A stretch of DNA of 64,000 bases from Gnetum montanum (Eukaryota; Streptophyta; Gnetopsida; Gnetales; Gnetaceae), in the NCBI GenBank assembly GCA_015680685.1, contig MNCI01025115.1, positions 146,640-210,639 on the forward strand, in the 5' to 3' direction. The notes under the pieces were generated by a model. That model saw only the letters and a program-made list of their open reading frames with translations, made no database searches and had not been told where the DNA came from. Shown here one piece after another: positions 34,772 to 46,539 of the stretch (its first letter is position 1; every line of letters begins with the position of its first letter). The position numbers and the translations under genes were made by a program.

Positions 34772-35460
34772 CTTATGGATGAAGCAAATTAGGACCTGAG
34801 GGCATCATGGGTGGTTGAAAATCATGACTATTTTTTTAGCGATAGTAGAGCCAACAGTAATGGTAGCAATGTAGTCAATGATGGTAACAATGGCAATGTA
34901 GGTGCCAATCAAAATGACAGGTGGCGAGAAACATGATGAGGGTTTTAATGGCAATGGTGACAAGCACTATAGGGTGCAAAGGAATGAAAGTGGCAGCAAC
35001 ATAACTACATGAGGCATAAACAAGACATGCTTTCGATCTAGGCATGGTAGAACATGGAAAGGAAAGAGGGCATCTATAAGAGCAACATGCTACAAATGAC
35101 GGTAGCAATGATCATCAATGAAAAAGATGATGCTAGTGATAGAATCAATAGCAAGGAAACAATGTAGGTGGCAGAGCAATGGCAGCAGCCTTGGACAAGA
35201 GTGAAGGTGATAGAGGCTCAATGTCACAAGCTATAGCAGCAGGGAATCACATGAGTGGATAGCCACCACAGAGGATGGTAGTCCTCAAATGGTGCGTAAA
35301 GGTGAAGGTTAGGGTTTTGTCGCTAAGAGTAGCCTGAATCAAGGTTGTGTAGCCAGCACAGGCCTACATAGCTACTGTAGGGCCAAGGTAATCCTTGTAG
35401 GGTCATCATAGCCCCAAAAGGGCCAACGTGGCCTATAATTATTTAACTAATAGTTTAATA
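34772..35460. other. Low-complexity remainder of element D's GC-richer block
   Basis: ATGGTAGCAATG and GGCAGCAGC-like short motifs, with no supported gene. The minus-strand open frame at 34,875-35,108 is composition-driven. Confidence 0.4.
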
Positions 35461-36099
35461 ATTTAAATATTATTTTAATACACAATAAAAATTTAAAATA
35501 ATGATATCTCTCAAACTGTAACTTTAATTGGGACAAAATTTATACTGTTGGAATCATCATGCAAAGTACTATGCATTTGAAATAGTCTTATAATTCAAAA
35601 ATGAAGTTGCAATTATAGAAATTGAAAGGATCAAAATAGCTTATTTTGTTAAATTGACATATGATAACTTGAGATCTTTTGAATTACTTAGATAAAGAGT
35701 CTCAACAAAACAAAATCAATTTAGGTCATGGTTACTAAAAAATGATCTTAATCAATTAATATTTATCTTATTAATATGGGTAAGCGTTACTTGGACCGAT
35801 GTATCCTTGTCTTACCAACATCTCTTGCAATTGATGAATCTTGATGAGGCGTAATCAAATATTTATTAGTCAATGGTATCCATGAAAGAACTTTGTTGGT
35901 GGGTGGGATTTACATATTTTGTAGATGCCTAATCCATTATTCATAAAATAAAAGGAAAGGTCTCTTCTAGCTTACATCACAGACATATGATACATCTAGT
36001 GATGATCAATATCTTTCCCTATGTCATGGCTTTATGGTTCATCATCAGGTTTACATTGTAGTTGGCCCATGGTTCTGAATGGCTGTTGGGTTGTGGTTT

Positions 36100-36111
36100 G
36101 CTCCAATACCA
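36100..36111 (-). promoter_or_regulatory. Primer-binding site of element D
   Basis: Minus strand reads TGGTATTGGAGC two bases after the LTR end. This is close to TGGTATCAGAGC, the common plant site complementary to initiator Met-tRNA. Confidence 0.75.
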
Positions 36112-36113
36112 AT

Positions 36114-36678
36114 TATGACATCCTATTCCCAGATGTCATGGCAAACATCAAATATATGTTATATTAGAGATTATGCATAAGAAGATCATATAACAAATGT
36201 CAAATATATGAAACATTCAACATTATGCGTAAAGGAAATAACAAGGTAGTGAAAGAAAAGAATGCTTTATTAATATGGAATAGTGTATCCAGATCATGCT
36301 TTAAGAGTGATCTTGGGGATTTTCTTCCTTTGGCATCTATCCCCTTAGAGGCAATCTAGCACTACCAGCATGGTTAGGCCTATCATTAGCTAGAAAGGAT
36401 GGTCAATCCTCTTCTTGTCCCACTTTACCTATCTCCTATGACTAACTTGTACTAGCTTCATCACTCCATGTTGGCATGATCTGTAAGCCTAAGTATAAAT
36501 GCCTTACATTAAACCCCCAAAGGTTTCCTCAAGATACTTGTCCATTATTATAATATTCTCTTTCAAGTCTAAATTATAACATGCCCTTTTGGGTCTTTTT
36601 ATGATAACAATAAAAATTTTTATGAAGAGACACCATCTTCGTTATGTAATAGCATCATTTGGAAATGGGGATGCTACA
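36114..36678 (-). repeat. 5' LTR of element D
   Basis: Minus strand starts TGTAGCATCCCC at 36,678 and ends ATGTCATA. It pairs with 30,755-31,328 and is followed by the CATGC duplication at 36,679-36,683. Confidence 0.9.
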
Positions 36679-36683
36679 CATGC

Positions 36684-37563
36684 TATCAACTAAGTTACAT
36701 ACTAGTTAGATAACCTGGACATTTCAATGATCGAAAATTGACATAATTAGACCTATAATGCCTAAGTCTTCCACAGGGCCTAACTTCATCATCACCACAA
36801 TTGAATATTTTACAAATTAGGTTGAGACTATTCCTCTAAGTAAAATAATGTCTCAACAAGTCTATAAATTCATATTAGATAACATAGTATTCCATTTTGG
36901 CATACCCTTAACTATAGTCCTAGATAATGGACCATAGTTCAATAGCCAGGAAAAAAAACCTCTTTCCAATAGTTACGCATGAAACATTCCTTTCTATTTC
37001 CATATTATTCACAAGCTAATGGGCAAGACAAAGTAAGCAACAAAGTCATCATAAAATTTCTTAAAAATATGTTGAATAATAGTAGACACAAGTGGCATGA
37101 AAGACTTATACATGCACTATGGGCATATAGAACAACCTTTAGAACTACAACCAGTGCTATCCTGTATAGCCTTGTTTATGAATCTGAAGTTATTTTGCCT
37201 CTTGAATTGCAGGTTCCATCATTAAGGGTAGCTCTATTTGACTTCATCAATGATGAATAGAATAAGGAGTTGTATACTATCAACCTCAATTTGGTGGAAA
37301 TGAAAATTCTTGTTCACATAAAATGATATCAAGAGAGGTAGAAATAATAACATCATCATTATCTAAATAAAAGAAAAGTTAAAGAAGAAGACCTCATCCT
37401 TACATTCATTCAGGAACATGTAGACAAATTCTCAGACAATTAGGAGGAACCTTTCCTAGTTAGCAAAACTTATGACAAAGGGGAATTTAGAATAGCTAAC
37501 ATAGATGGAAATGAATTGGCCAACCTAGTCAACCACTCCTATCTCAAACCTTATTATGTTTAA
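36684..37563 (+). pseudogene. Ty3/Gypsy pol of element C, part 2 (integrase)
   Basis: Continues the integrase from 30,754. It shows ITTIEYFT.WVETIPLSK, YKFILDNIVFHFGIPLTIV, LDNGP.FNSQ and FPYYSQANGQDKVSNKVIIK. The usual catalytic Glu of the NGQAE..NK block is Lys. HKWHERLIHALWAYRTTFRT and the C-terminal FLVSKTYDKGEFRIANIDGN follow, and the frame stops at TAA 37,561-37,563 after LKPYYV. Integrase would insert the cDNA; the E-to-K change and the stops make it dead. The join to part 1 across element D is continuous after removing one target-site copy. Confidence 0.85.
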
Positions 37564-40202
37564 TGCTAACCTATTTTCTTATAGGCCTTGTCTATCTTTG
37601 TTTGCGACTATAAATGAATGATGGATACCAAAAACTTTTGTTGCCTACAACAAGTGAGCCTCTACAACCTTTTATTATTTTTCCTTCTAGCATAATAAAT
37701 GAACTACAAAACTTTGTAAAATATATAAAAAAAAACATATAAATTTCTCATATTTAACCAATTATAACCTATGGTGGCCTATATTCTACTTATTACCTCA
37801 TGTGGCCTTATGCAATCTCTTGTAATAACATGTATTATTTGGCTTGTTTTCTTGTCTTCTGAAAGTTATGTTTTTAGGATGAAGCCTAAAGTCATTGTAA
37901 GGGTGCAACTCATCATAGCAGTGAGCTACCACATGACCTCAATGCACTATATTTAGTTAGCTTGTCCAACTATCCCAAAAGTGGTTACCTCACGACACTT
38001 CTATTGGCCCTGTTGAACCATATCCCCATAACCAAACTAGAACCTTCCCCATCCTACTAATAATGAAGACCTATGTTTAGCACTCATGTACCATGGTCAG
38101 GTGATGTACTCATCTACATTCTCCATAGATTAAGTTCATTGAAGTTAATTCATCTAATTCAATGTGAGAATGAAGAACAATTTAGCATACTCCACCAATC
38201 AAGTATGCTAGATGTAACACATCTTCTTCAATGAGAAAATAAAATTCAGCCTTAGCAATGAAACCTAGGAAAGGTTACACTACCAAAAAAAGGGAAAAAT
38301 AAAAAAATTCCAATAAAGCTAAAGATTCTAATGAAGCCTAATTCAAATAAATGGCTCCAAAAAAATGAAGGAAGAAGCATAGTGGCCAAAGAATCCTAAG
38401 GATAGAGTGTTGGTTTCTCCAAAACATCATCAAATAACCAACAGTTTAAGCACAAAGCATGTAGAATTTCTTAGCCAATTCACATGTAGCAGTCATGCCA
38501 TTGCCATGATGTCAATATTTGGGATTCCTTGTTAGTCAAAATGATCATTCCCCATTAATCACTATATCCATCAATCTCATTTAAAACTCTTGACATCCAA
38601 TCATGATCTTATTTCACCATCATGAGCACTCCTTAGAAAGATTCGATAACACATAAATCATGTGTGGAGAGAGAGTGTTGGTGATAAACCTATGATGATG
38701 TTTTTCATTCTTTGTTGATATCTCTTAGATCAATCCTCAGAGCATCAACAAACAGGGACCAATGAAACACCCTAAAGAAAATTCATGTTATAACCCATAG
38801 CAAAAATTCTTTGTAATTTGGTGGAAAAGTAAAAGTAGATACATCTACTTTATTGTCCCCAAAATCTTTCAGTATGGACCTATATTACTATAATTTAAGG
38901 TAGTGTTTAATGTAAAATATGATATTTGTAGCCTATACATTGTAGATCTCATGTATCTTGGCTTATAGAGGCTAAAAAATGCTTCACAAGCTATAAATGC
39001 CTTATCTGCTTGCTTGTGGAAGATACAAAACCCATGTATTCTAACTTGAGAGGTTTAAAAGTGCTTCAAAAGCTATAAAATTTGGTATCTTAGCCTTGTA
39101 CACTAAGCATGGTAGGTCTATACAAAAACAGCCTACAAAGATAGCGTACAAAATTTAGATTTTAGTTCCATGCACTAGGCATGAAAGTTATATATGCTAA
39201 ATAGCATATAGAGGCAATGTATAGAGGGAAAAAAATTAGATAACACTACTGACATGCTACTTGGAGGTGTTCAAGGTACAACAAAATTTTCCAAAATTCT
39301 ATCAACAATCATGATATAATCAGCAGTAAATCTAGAACCCAAGGCCTATTTAAATAAGAATCTATTTTGTTGTAAGGACTATTGGTATTTGGCATCTACA
39401 TTGAACCTAAGACTTTTGAGAAGTGTAGATACCCAAGAGTTCACAATGATCATCATCATTTTTCCACAACATAGACCACCAACATAGACAAGTGAAGTTA
39501 AGAAGCAAATCTATGTAGATACGTTATAGAATACACTCTGTAATTGTATCAAAGCTTAAAGACATTATTACATACTTTATATTTTCTAAAACCAAAAATA
39601 TATATCTCCCAAATCTTTTCTTATAAAATTTTATTTTATAGTACTAATATCAAATTTGTAGTTCTACCATTGTTTTATCATTTTTCCCATCATCCTATTT
39701 TGGGCTTATGCATTGTATTGTAAAGTTAAGATAATCATTTACATGTTTTTTTATCACTTAGTAACAAACTTTCTAAGTCCTCATTCGATCGTCAAGATCA
39801 TTTGAGGTACTCATAGATCCTTCTTAAGGCCCATAAATCTATAGATTAAATCCTTCTTACTACTCCTATTGCATCCTAGTGTTGCATTACCACTACTATG
39901 ACTTCTTCTTCTATCTCCAATATGACCTAAAAAGATGCAACATTCCTAAAATTTTATTGTGTCTAGTCTTCATCTTCTCTTGCCTATAAAGATACTTGAC
40001 CACTAGTGGATCCCATTGATATTGCAGGCCTTATGAAATTATCTCTTACTCTATACATTGCAGATCTTTCCTTATTTTCCCAACTTATGGTTTTTGCAAT
40101 TTTTTTCAAATGGCTCATAGAAGGTTAGTAGTCCTATTGTGCTAGAATATTTCTTGTTGGTGTTGATCCTACTATTCCCTAAGTACCTACTAGCTTCTCT
40201 AG
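37564..40202. other. Unclassified DNA between element C and the 40-kb remnant
   Basis: No domain recognised. It probably includes C's 3' non-coding part and LTR. From 38,880 to 39,250 the phrases GCTATAAA and ACTAGGCATG recur loosely. From 39,900 to 40,200 the minus strand is protein-like (SHLKKIAKTIS) and probably belongs to the next entry. Confidence 0.35.
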
Positions 40203-40669
40203 CTAATCTTTCTTTGGAGGAACTAGCTTAGGCATCTCATCATAAGATGCATTTTGAGGCTTGCATAAGACATCATTTGTATAACCTAGAATCCCAGCTT
40301 GCTTACACAACCTTCTAATGAGGTAAGAAAAGAGTAAAGTTAGCTTCTCTACCTTTGTTTCTTTAATTCTTCTTTGAATTTCTAAAAATAATAAATGAGC
40401 TAGATTTACATTAAATTTTCTCATGAGAATAGCACTTCCTCATGTGGTGTAGTTGGAAATTCTATTTAATATTTTGGCAAGAAAAAGATGGTAAGTTCTA
40501 ATCTTGAAATATATTTTCTCTTTAATAGAAAATTCACTATATTCTTTATTTTCCTTGCCATAAGCTCTTTGTAGCCATAATTTCTTTGCTTCTCGGTTAA
40601 ATCTTGTAGATATCTATGTAATGTTTGCTCCAACATTAGGAATGTTAAGTGCCTTGGCAATTGTCTCAA
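40203..40669 (-). pseudogene. Retroelement-associated ORF remnant
   Basis: Two successive minus-strand frames (40,466-40,669 and 40,203-40,424) separated by a stop and frameshift. The segment VNLAHLLFLEIQRRIKE followed by LLFSYLIRRLCKQAGI resembles the pattern HLLF.EI...., FP.LI..LC..AGV found in a plant domain of unknown function often annotated as a putative plant transposon protein and commonly carried by LTR elements. The similarity is by eye only. It lies downstream, in its own direction, of the Met-tRNA-like site at 40,744-40,757. Confidence 0.4.
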
Positions 40670-40743
40670 CTAAATAAAGTATAAATATTTCTTCAATTTT
40701 TACTATGGCATCATCTTGCCTATTTTTCCAAAATTGGTATATA

Positions 40744-40757
40744 TCTCCTAGATACCA
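40744..40757 (-). promoter_or_regulatory. Met-tRNA-like primer-binding site
   Basis: Minus strand TGGTATCTAGGAGA resembles TGGTATCAGAGC. It lies about 275 bp downstream of a TATA box, as in a pararetroviral leader or a retroelement LTR boundary. Confidence 0.5.
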
Positions 40758-40896
40758 TTCTCCACTGCATAAGAGAGTTAGCCATAGAGGTGAGAACTCT
40801 CTTCTTGGATCACAAATTCACTTTCTTCCTTATGTTCAACAAGCTTAGCAAGAAAATAATAGAAATTGGCATAGCATATATAGCAAATAGGATAAC

Positions 40897-40902
40897 TTTA
40901 TT
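40897..40902 (-). terminator. AATAAA poly(A) signal
   Basis: Minus strand CAATAAAG, located between the TATA box at 41,027 and the primer-binding site at 40,757. Terminally redundant retroelement transcripts carry the signal in this order. Confidence 0.5.
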
Positions 40903-41026
40903 GCTTGAACAAAGAAGCTTTACAAAAGAACTCTTAGGGATGCTTCAGAAGAAATTCTTAGAAGGCACGATGTGCTACTCTTCTAATTTCTCTCCTGGGT
41001 TGCCTCTAAGAGTGCACACAACACAC

Positions 41027-41033
41027 TTATATA
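41027..41033 (-). promoter_or_regulatory. TATA box (TATATAA)
   Basis: Minus strand CTCCTATATAAGTGTG, just downstream of the pararetroviral coding remnant. It is a plausible promoter for a terminally redundant transcript. Confidence 0.55.
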
Positions 41034-41219
41034 GGAGAATCCAAGGATTCTCGACGCTTCATAGTGCAGGATGACCCATCAAGCACTTACAGATAAAGGA
41101 GAATATATTCTTCACTAACACACCATTTTAGGGGAATCAAACAGGACACACATTATATACAATAATGCAGGTAAGTGGATTGTACAATAAAGCATGATGG
41201 AGATTTTCAAGGGTTAGAT

Positions 41220-42062
41220 GCATTATTATCTCAACCAAATGCTCCACTATCTTCTACGTGCTCTTCATCATTGCTTGGTGGACCATCTAAATCATTCGGA
41301 ACCCATGGTGAAGATTGATTGTTAATATCAAAAGTAGGTTGTCCTCCTTCATAAAGCCATGGAAGCATTTGGTAACCTATCCCATCATTATGTCTAGACA
41401 AGATTCTTTGATCAAGATTCTTGAGATCAAGAGTAGATGGTGCAATATCATGCAACCTACAAGACTCTACTATATCATGTTGGTTAGTGGAATAAACATC
41501 TCTATAAAATGCATAACCCCATGAATTAGACTAGTCAATATGATGGCTTATGTAGGTGGTGAAAAAGTAACAAGGATTATAGCCATAACTAAGGGCATGC
41601 CAGCCATGGGCTTGGAGATCACCATAGTAGAGGAATTTACCATGGTACTCATCCCTAAAAATATACAAATGGTGTGGATACGCTGGATTATAATACTTTG
41701 GGGAATCCCCATACTTGTGCAACCATTGCCAAAATAATTCATTCAAATCATTCCACATATTAATCTCTATAATAAAGTGATGGAAAGGACTAGGTTTGTA
41801 AAGAGGCCAATGTAGTAAATGGCTTTTAGTGTAGACATTATCACCATCATAAGTTAAGTTTAGTGGGGAAAATTTAGGTTACACATTTCTACAACATTCC
41901 TAAATACTATAGGTAGGTGAAAAGGATGATATATCATTATTTTGATATGAGCATTATGATCTTTAAATCTGCAAAATATTCTATAAGCCATGAAATCAGC
42001 TTCATGTTGGTATCCAAGGGCTTCATCTTCTAGATGGCGCAAATAGACTTCATTTGCATGGA
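41220..42062 (-). pseudogene. Region downstream of the pararetroviral RNase H, function unknown
   Basis: Three minus-strand open segments (41,860-42,042, 41,531-41,758 and 41,231-41,455) read as one damaged protein. It is rich in Trp, Tyr and His in the middle (41,550-41,760) and acidic at the end. It follows the RNase H on the same strand, and a TATA box comes next. I do not recognise the domain. It could be the C-terminal part of the viral polyprotein or a separate downstream ORF. Confidence 0.5.
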
Positions 42063-44000
42063 AAGCTTGAACATATGAAGAGGATCATAGTTTCCATCCT
42101 TCCCTCAGTAGAATATCTACATCATGAAACAAATTAGCAAACATAAGAGAGATTATACTCTCTTCTTAGGAAATCAGCTAGACTATTTTTCTATCCACTA
42201 ATATATTTAGTACTAAACTCAAAATTTGTTAAATATAAGGACCATATAATTAATAAAGTATGGGAAACCTTATTTAGATTTGTAATACTAAGTTACTTGT
42301 CAAAATGTTTCAAATCACTCTAGATGATGAAATGTTGAGTTTGTAGAAATAACCTAAATTTCTTAGTCCCCTTGATTCTAGTAAGTAACTCTTTGTGAGT
42401 GCAATGATAATTCAATTATCTAGGGGAAAATTTACCAGAGGTATATCTACATATGTACATTACACCATCTAGATCTTCCTTCAATGTAACTCCCCAAAAT
42501 TCATGGGATGCATCGGTTTCTAGGATTAACTTACCAGTCATCAAAAGTCAAAGTTGGGAAAGATGTTGACAATGTTGCTTTAATCTCTTAAGAGTTGCAA
42601 TGTGACTTTGATACCATTTAGGAGGAGATTTCCCTAGTTGTTAATTTAGAATCTTTCAATCCTTTTCTAAATCTTTATAGAATCTAGAGACATAATTTAC
42701 ACATCCTAAAAAGCATTGAAGCTGTGTTTTATCCCTTATTTCATTAGGAAAATTCTTAATTGACTCTAGGATGTGATTTTGTAAGGAAATAATATTTTGG
42801 GTTATTTCTAATCCTAAGAAATTTATTTTATCTTGAGTAATCAGCATTTTTTTTTTGGTGATAACACTAATCCTTATTTATGAATGACATTCCTAAAGAT
42901 GGCTAAGTGCTCAAGGTGTTCTCTAGGATTTTTACTCATAATTAACATGTCATCTACATACACCATAATAAAATTATATAAATTAAAAATTTGATCCATA
43001 CAATTTTGAAATATGGAGGGTGCCATTTTGATACCAAATTATAACATAGTTCATTCATACAATTCACTAGGGACTATAAAAGCTATTTTCCAGCAATCTT
43101 CAAGGTATACTTCAATTTGCCAAAAACCAGATTTTCAGTCAAACTTTGAATAGACATGTGTATGGTGTAAATTTTGAAATAAATCATCCATATTTGGAAT
43201 AGGATCTTGTACTAGTTTGATCAAATCATTAATGGGCTTCTAATTAACTACTAATTATTTTTTCCCACTTACCAACTCTGCACGTTTGTTCACATAAAAT
43301 GCAACACAAGCAAACATACTTGTACTTGGTTGTATTAAACATTTTGTTAAGAGTTGTTTGATCCTAGCATCACATTCTACCTTTAAGTTGGGTGGCATTC
43401 CTATGTGATGAGCTTTTGACCTAATCTTCACGTTTTATTTTAATTCAATGTGACACGAATGTTTCATTTTGTGTCTAAAGCATGTTGGATCTTCACTAGC
43501 TAATTCTAATAAATCTTTTTGTATTTTCTAGAATTGATCATCTAGTCTTTGAACTGACATAATGATCCATTCCATTTTTTCATGTTTTTGTGGTTTTTGA
43601 ATGGGAAACTTGCTAACATATCTAGTTAACCTATCAAACCTTTGTCTAGCTAAACTAATATAATTGAAGCTAATTATGTAAGGTTCTAAGTATTGCAGAT
43701 TATCTATCCCTAGAAGTACACCATAAGAAGGTATATCAAATTGAGATACAATAATAGAGAACTGCTTACCTTGGGCTATTATAATTGATATTTTTTCCTT
43801 ATGATCTATGGGTCTTTTTTGAGTGTTGAAAGAGACATATGTTCTTTCTCATTTAATCCAGAAATGCCTTGGGATTGCATTTGTTCTTGCTAAATAGATC
43901 TCTACACCACTATCAATTAGGGCATCTATAGGGTATGCTTTATAGGAAGGAAACTTAATTAAGAATGTACATACATGAACTACAAAACAAACCTGTTGGT
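42063..44000 (-). pseudogene. Endogenous pararetrovirus (caulimovirid-like) protease, RT and RNase H
   Basis: Minus strand, in order: an aspartic protease with Asp-Ser-Gly at 43,906-43,914; a linker; an RT (about 43,480-42,760) that keeps YVDD at 42,949-42,960 and has the FLGLEI and FLGCVNY blocks typical of caulimovirid thumb and connection regions; and an RNase H (about 42,640-42,090) with an ETDAS catalytic motif and an NYHCTHKE-like segment. No integrase follows, which separates it from the Gypsy elements nearby. Frame changes and stops are spread through the protease and RT, so it is inactive. Movement and coat genes were not found. Caulimovirids insert by accident rather than by integrase, and old copies are widespread in seed plants. 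Confidence 0.75.
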
Positions 44001-46539
44001 TTTTATTCACTACTTGGATAGGTAGAGTTGTCTATGTTTCTTATTAATACTATTGTCTTTGTTCACTTTGTTCTTCTTGCTATAGTTGTTCAAGTTCTTG
44101 TGTAACCCATTGGATAAATGTTTCTAGTTGTTTCATACTATGGGTGAGCCAAACATATTTCTTCAAATTGGGATGTGGTGATGTTTCTTTCCTTTTTGGA
44201 GAGGCTTCTCTAGAAGATTACCTTAAGTTTCCAAAGGATTTGGATTCATTCTCCAGTTTTTCCAATTGATCTTTTGCTTCCTTGCTATGAGGATCCTTCC
44301 ACTCCGAGTCTCTTAGGAGTCATGTGCAATCACAAAGGATTTGTTAAGATTGCCTAAGAATTTTTAAGTCCCTAATGATTCATGATCCTCTCTCTAGTTC
44401 TTGATTTTGATGTAATTTTTATTCTTATTATTATTTTTAGCTCTCATTATGATTGTAGAGTTAGAAAAAATTCAAAAAGAAACATTTATTTATTGTACTT
44501 TTGATTATTAAGACATCTCACAGTTATCATTTTTATTATGTAATTAGATGCTTGGCTAGGAGAATTGATTAGGTTTATTAGCTTTTATTCAATTAATTAA
44601 TCAAAATATGCTTATTTTTTCCTATTCTTACCCTTACTATACCCTTCTGGATATAGATAATTTTGACCTAATTTGACTTATTTATGCACAACATTGTCCC
44701 CTATGATTACGTTGGTCACTTTGTGATAAAAAAAGGTTCAAAATTTACACATATTAGAGCTACAATGAGAGAGTTATGGTTCTTGAAAGTTTGTCTACCA
44801 GAGGGTTAGAAAAATAGCATGAACTCCCCTTATTAGAGATGTGGAAAATGAAAAATTTCTTAACTCCTACACATATATATAGATGGTTTATATTGAATAC
44901 ATTGTAGATACACCATCGCAGTTGTGACATATAAGGGCCTAATACATTGTAGCTATGATGTTACTGTTGAAAAATTTTATATTTTTAGGGAATTTTGTTG
45001 GGAAAATTAGGATAAATGGATAGGTTGAAAGATGTATAGGTGGTCTAAAGCATGTTTAATCATAGATGATGCTCAAAATATAAAAATCTTGGTAGTGAAA
45101 GTTTGTGAAAGAATGAATCTTTAGCAAAGAAAGTTAATGAAATCTATAGGAGATGGTTGTAGGAATTGCCAAAATTATTATCAATTATGAGAAATTTGGA
45201 AAGTAAATATTTATGGTTTAAATATCTTGGAGACACAAGATGATGTGGGATTGGTAATCATGTATGAAGCACAAGAGTTATACAAGTGGGCCCTCCCTAA
45301 AGCAAGCTTTAGCCCTTAGTTCCCTTGTATAACCACACCTACAAGTATCTATAGGCACTTAAGGAGTTGAATGTAAAGCATACTTGTCTTGAAAAACATA
45401 CATGTTAGTATCACCTAAATGAGAAAATAACACTATATTATAAAAAATCATTGAATTATGATTATATATAATAGTGAGGTGGAATAGGAGTAGAAAGGAT
45501 TATAGAAATTAGCATGTGAGGGGGCTTACCATAGGCATAATGAATTCTTGTGTGTTATGTTTGGTTAAAGTAATTGTTAGCCTTTTCATCTAAGATCCAA
45601 ACCATGTACATACCACTTACCAATGACATCGCATTGCATCATTCCAAAACTAAGAACCATAAGGCCACCATATTGTAAGAGGTATTAACACTTGGCAATG
45701 AATTTTAGGCAAGTAGTTTATTACTCACATACCTTTTAATTTTTTATAATTTCTAAGAAGCTGCCTACCTTCAACCATAGATAACATGTCTTTCTAGTGG
45801 GATCCCTAGAAATTTTTATTTTATGAATTTATTATGTTTTTACTCTATCAACCTTACAAGGGGGCTACCATCAGGCATGGTTAATATGTCTTTCCAGTGA
45901 CAAGGTAAGATAGTACATATTTTAGACATACTTTCATTTTTCATTAGAACTCAAGCAAATAATACAACTTACTAGCAAGATAAAAATTATAGTGATAGCC
46001 TTAGAGAATCCACAAATCCACTTGATGTTACACCCTTTTCATTCCCAATTTGCTCTTTACTTTTCTATCCATGCCTAATGATCACGAGTTTATTTTAGTT
46101 TTATTATGGAAATAATGTTATTATTGCCATGATAAGAACCTCTTATTATTCGAAATAAGTGGATGGATGATATGGTCTCATTATATATAGAATCAATCCT
46201 ATAATGATTTGATAATATAGGGCAATATTCACATTACTGGAACTACATCTTCTTCTATTCCTTTTCACATTATTAGAAAAATCAACAAGCATATGTACAA
46301 GAAAGATGATGCAAAATTGTAGAAAAATGTTAAAAAATAGGAAAGGTCAAAAATTATTAAAGAGTGAAAAATGAAGAAAATGATTCAAGAAATAAAAAAA
46401 ATATAAAATAATGAAAAAAATTATTAAGAAATGAAAAAAGATAAAAAGTAGAAAAGTAATAGAAGAAAAATTTATGCCTAAGTGTCAAGTTTAACACCTC
46501 GATGACTATCTTGAGAAGTGGATAGTCAGAATATCAAAT
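44001..46539. other. Unclassified AT-rich DNA between the pararetrovirus and element E
   Basis: From 44,001 to 44,340 some viral gag-like sequence (charged, no zinc finger seen) may remain on the minus strand. From 44,340 to 46,540 there is no supported gene. A 57-base inverted repeat sits at 45,277-45,333, and an A-rich stretch at 46,290-46,470. Confidence 0.35.
45277..45333. repeat. Hairpin-forming inverted repeat
   Basis: Outer arms GTTATACAAG (45,277-45,286) and CTTGTATAAC (45,324-45,333) are perfect complements. Inner arms CTAAAGC and GCTTTAG (45,297-45,312) enclose a 2-base loop. Confidence 0.7.

Larger units (their letters stand above)
31329..36113 (-). mobile_element. Internal region of non-autonomous LTR element D
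   Basis: No gag, protease, RT or integrase can be recognised. On the minus strand 31,350-33,021 has scattered open segments (for example starting MDEIEQSSMIKKMYINLSYN at 33,021) with many stops and no known domain. On the plus strand 33,380-33,700 gives protein-like segments (NDYSYLKMDIVCLIYAKINL) that I cannot assign. From 33,850 to 35,460 the DNA is richer in GC and built of short repeats. A large, low-coding internal domain with clear LTRs, PBS and polypurine tract fits a LARD-like non-autonomous element. Mobilisation in trans by another element is inference. Confidence 0.65.
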
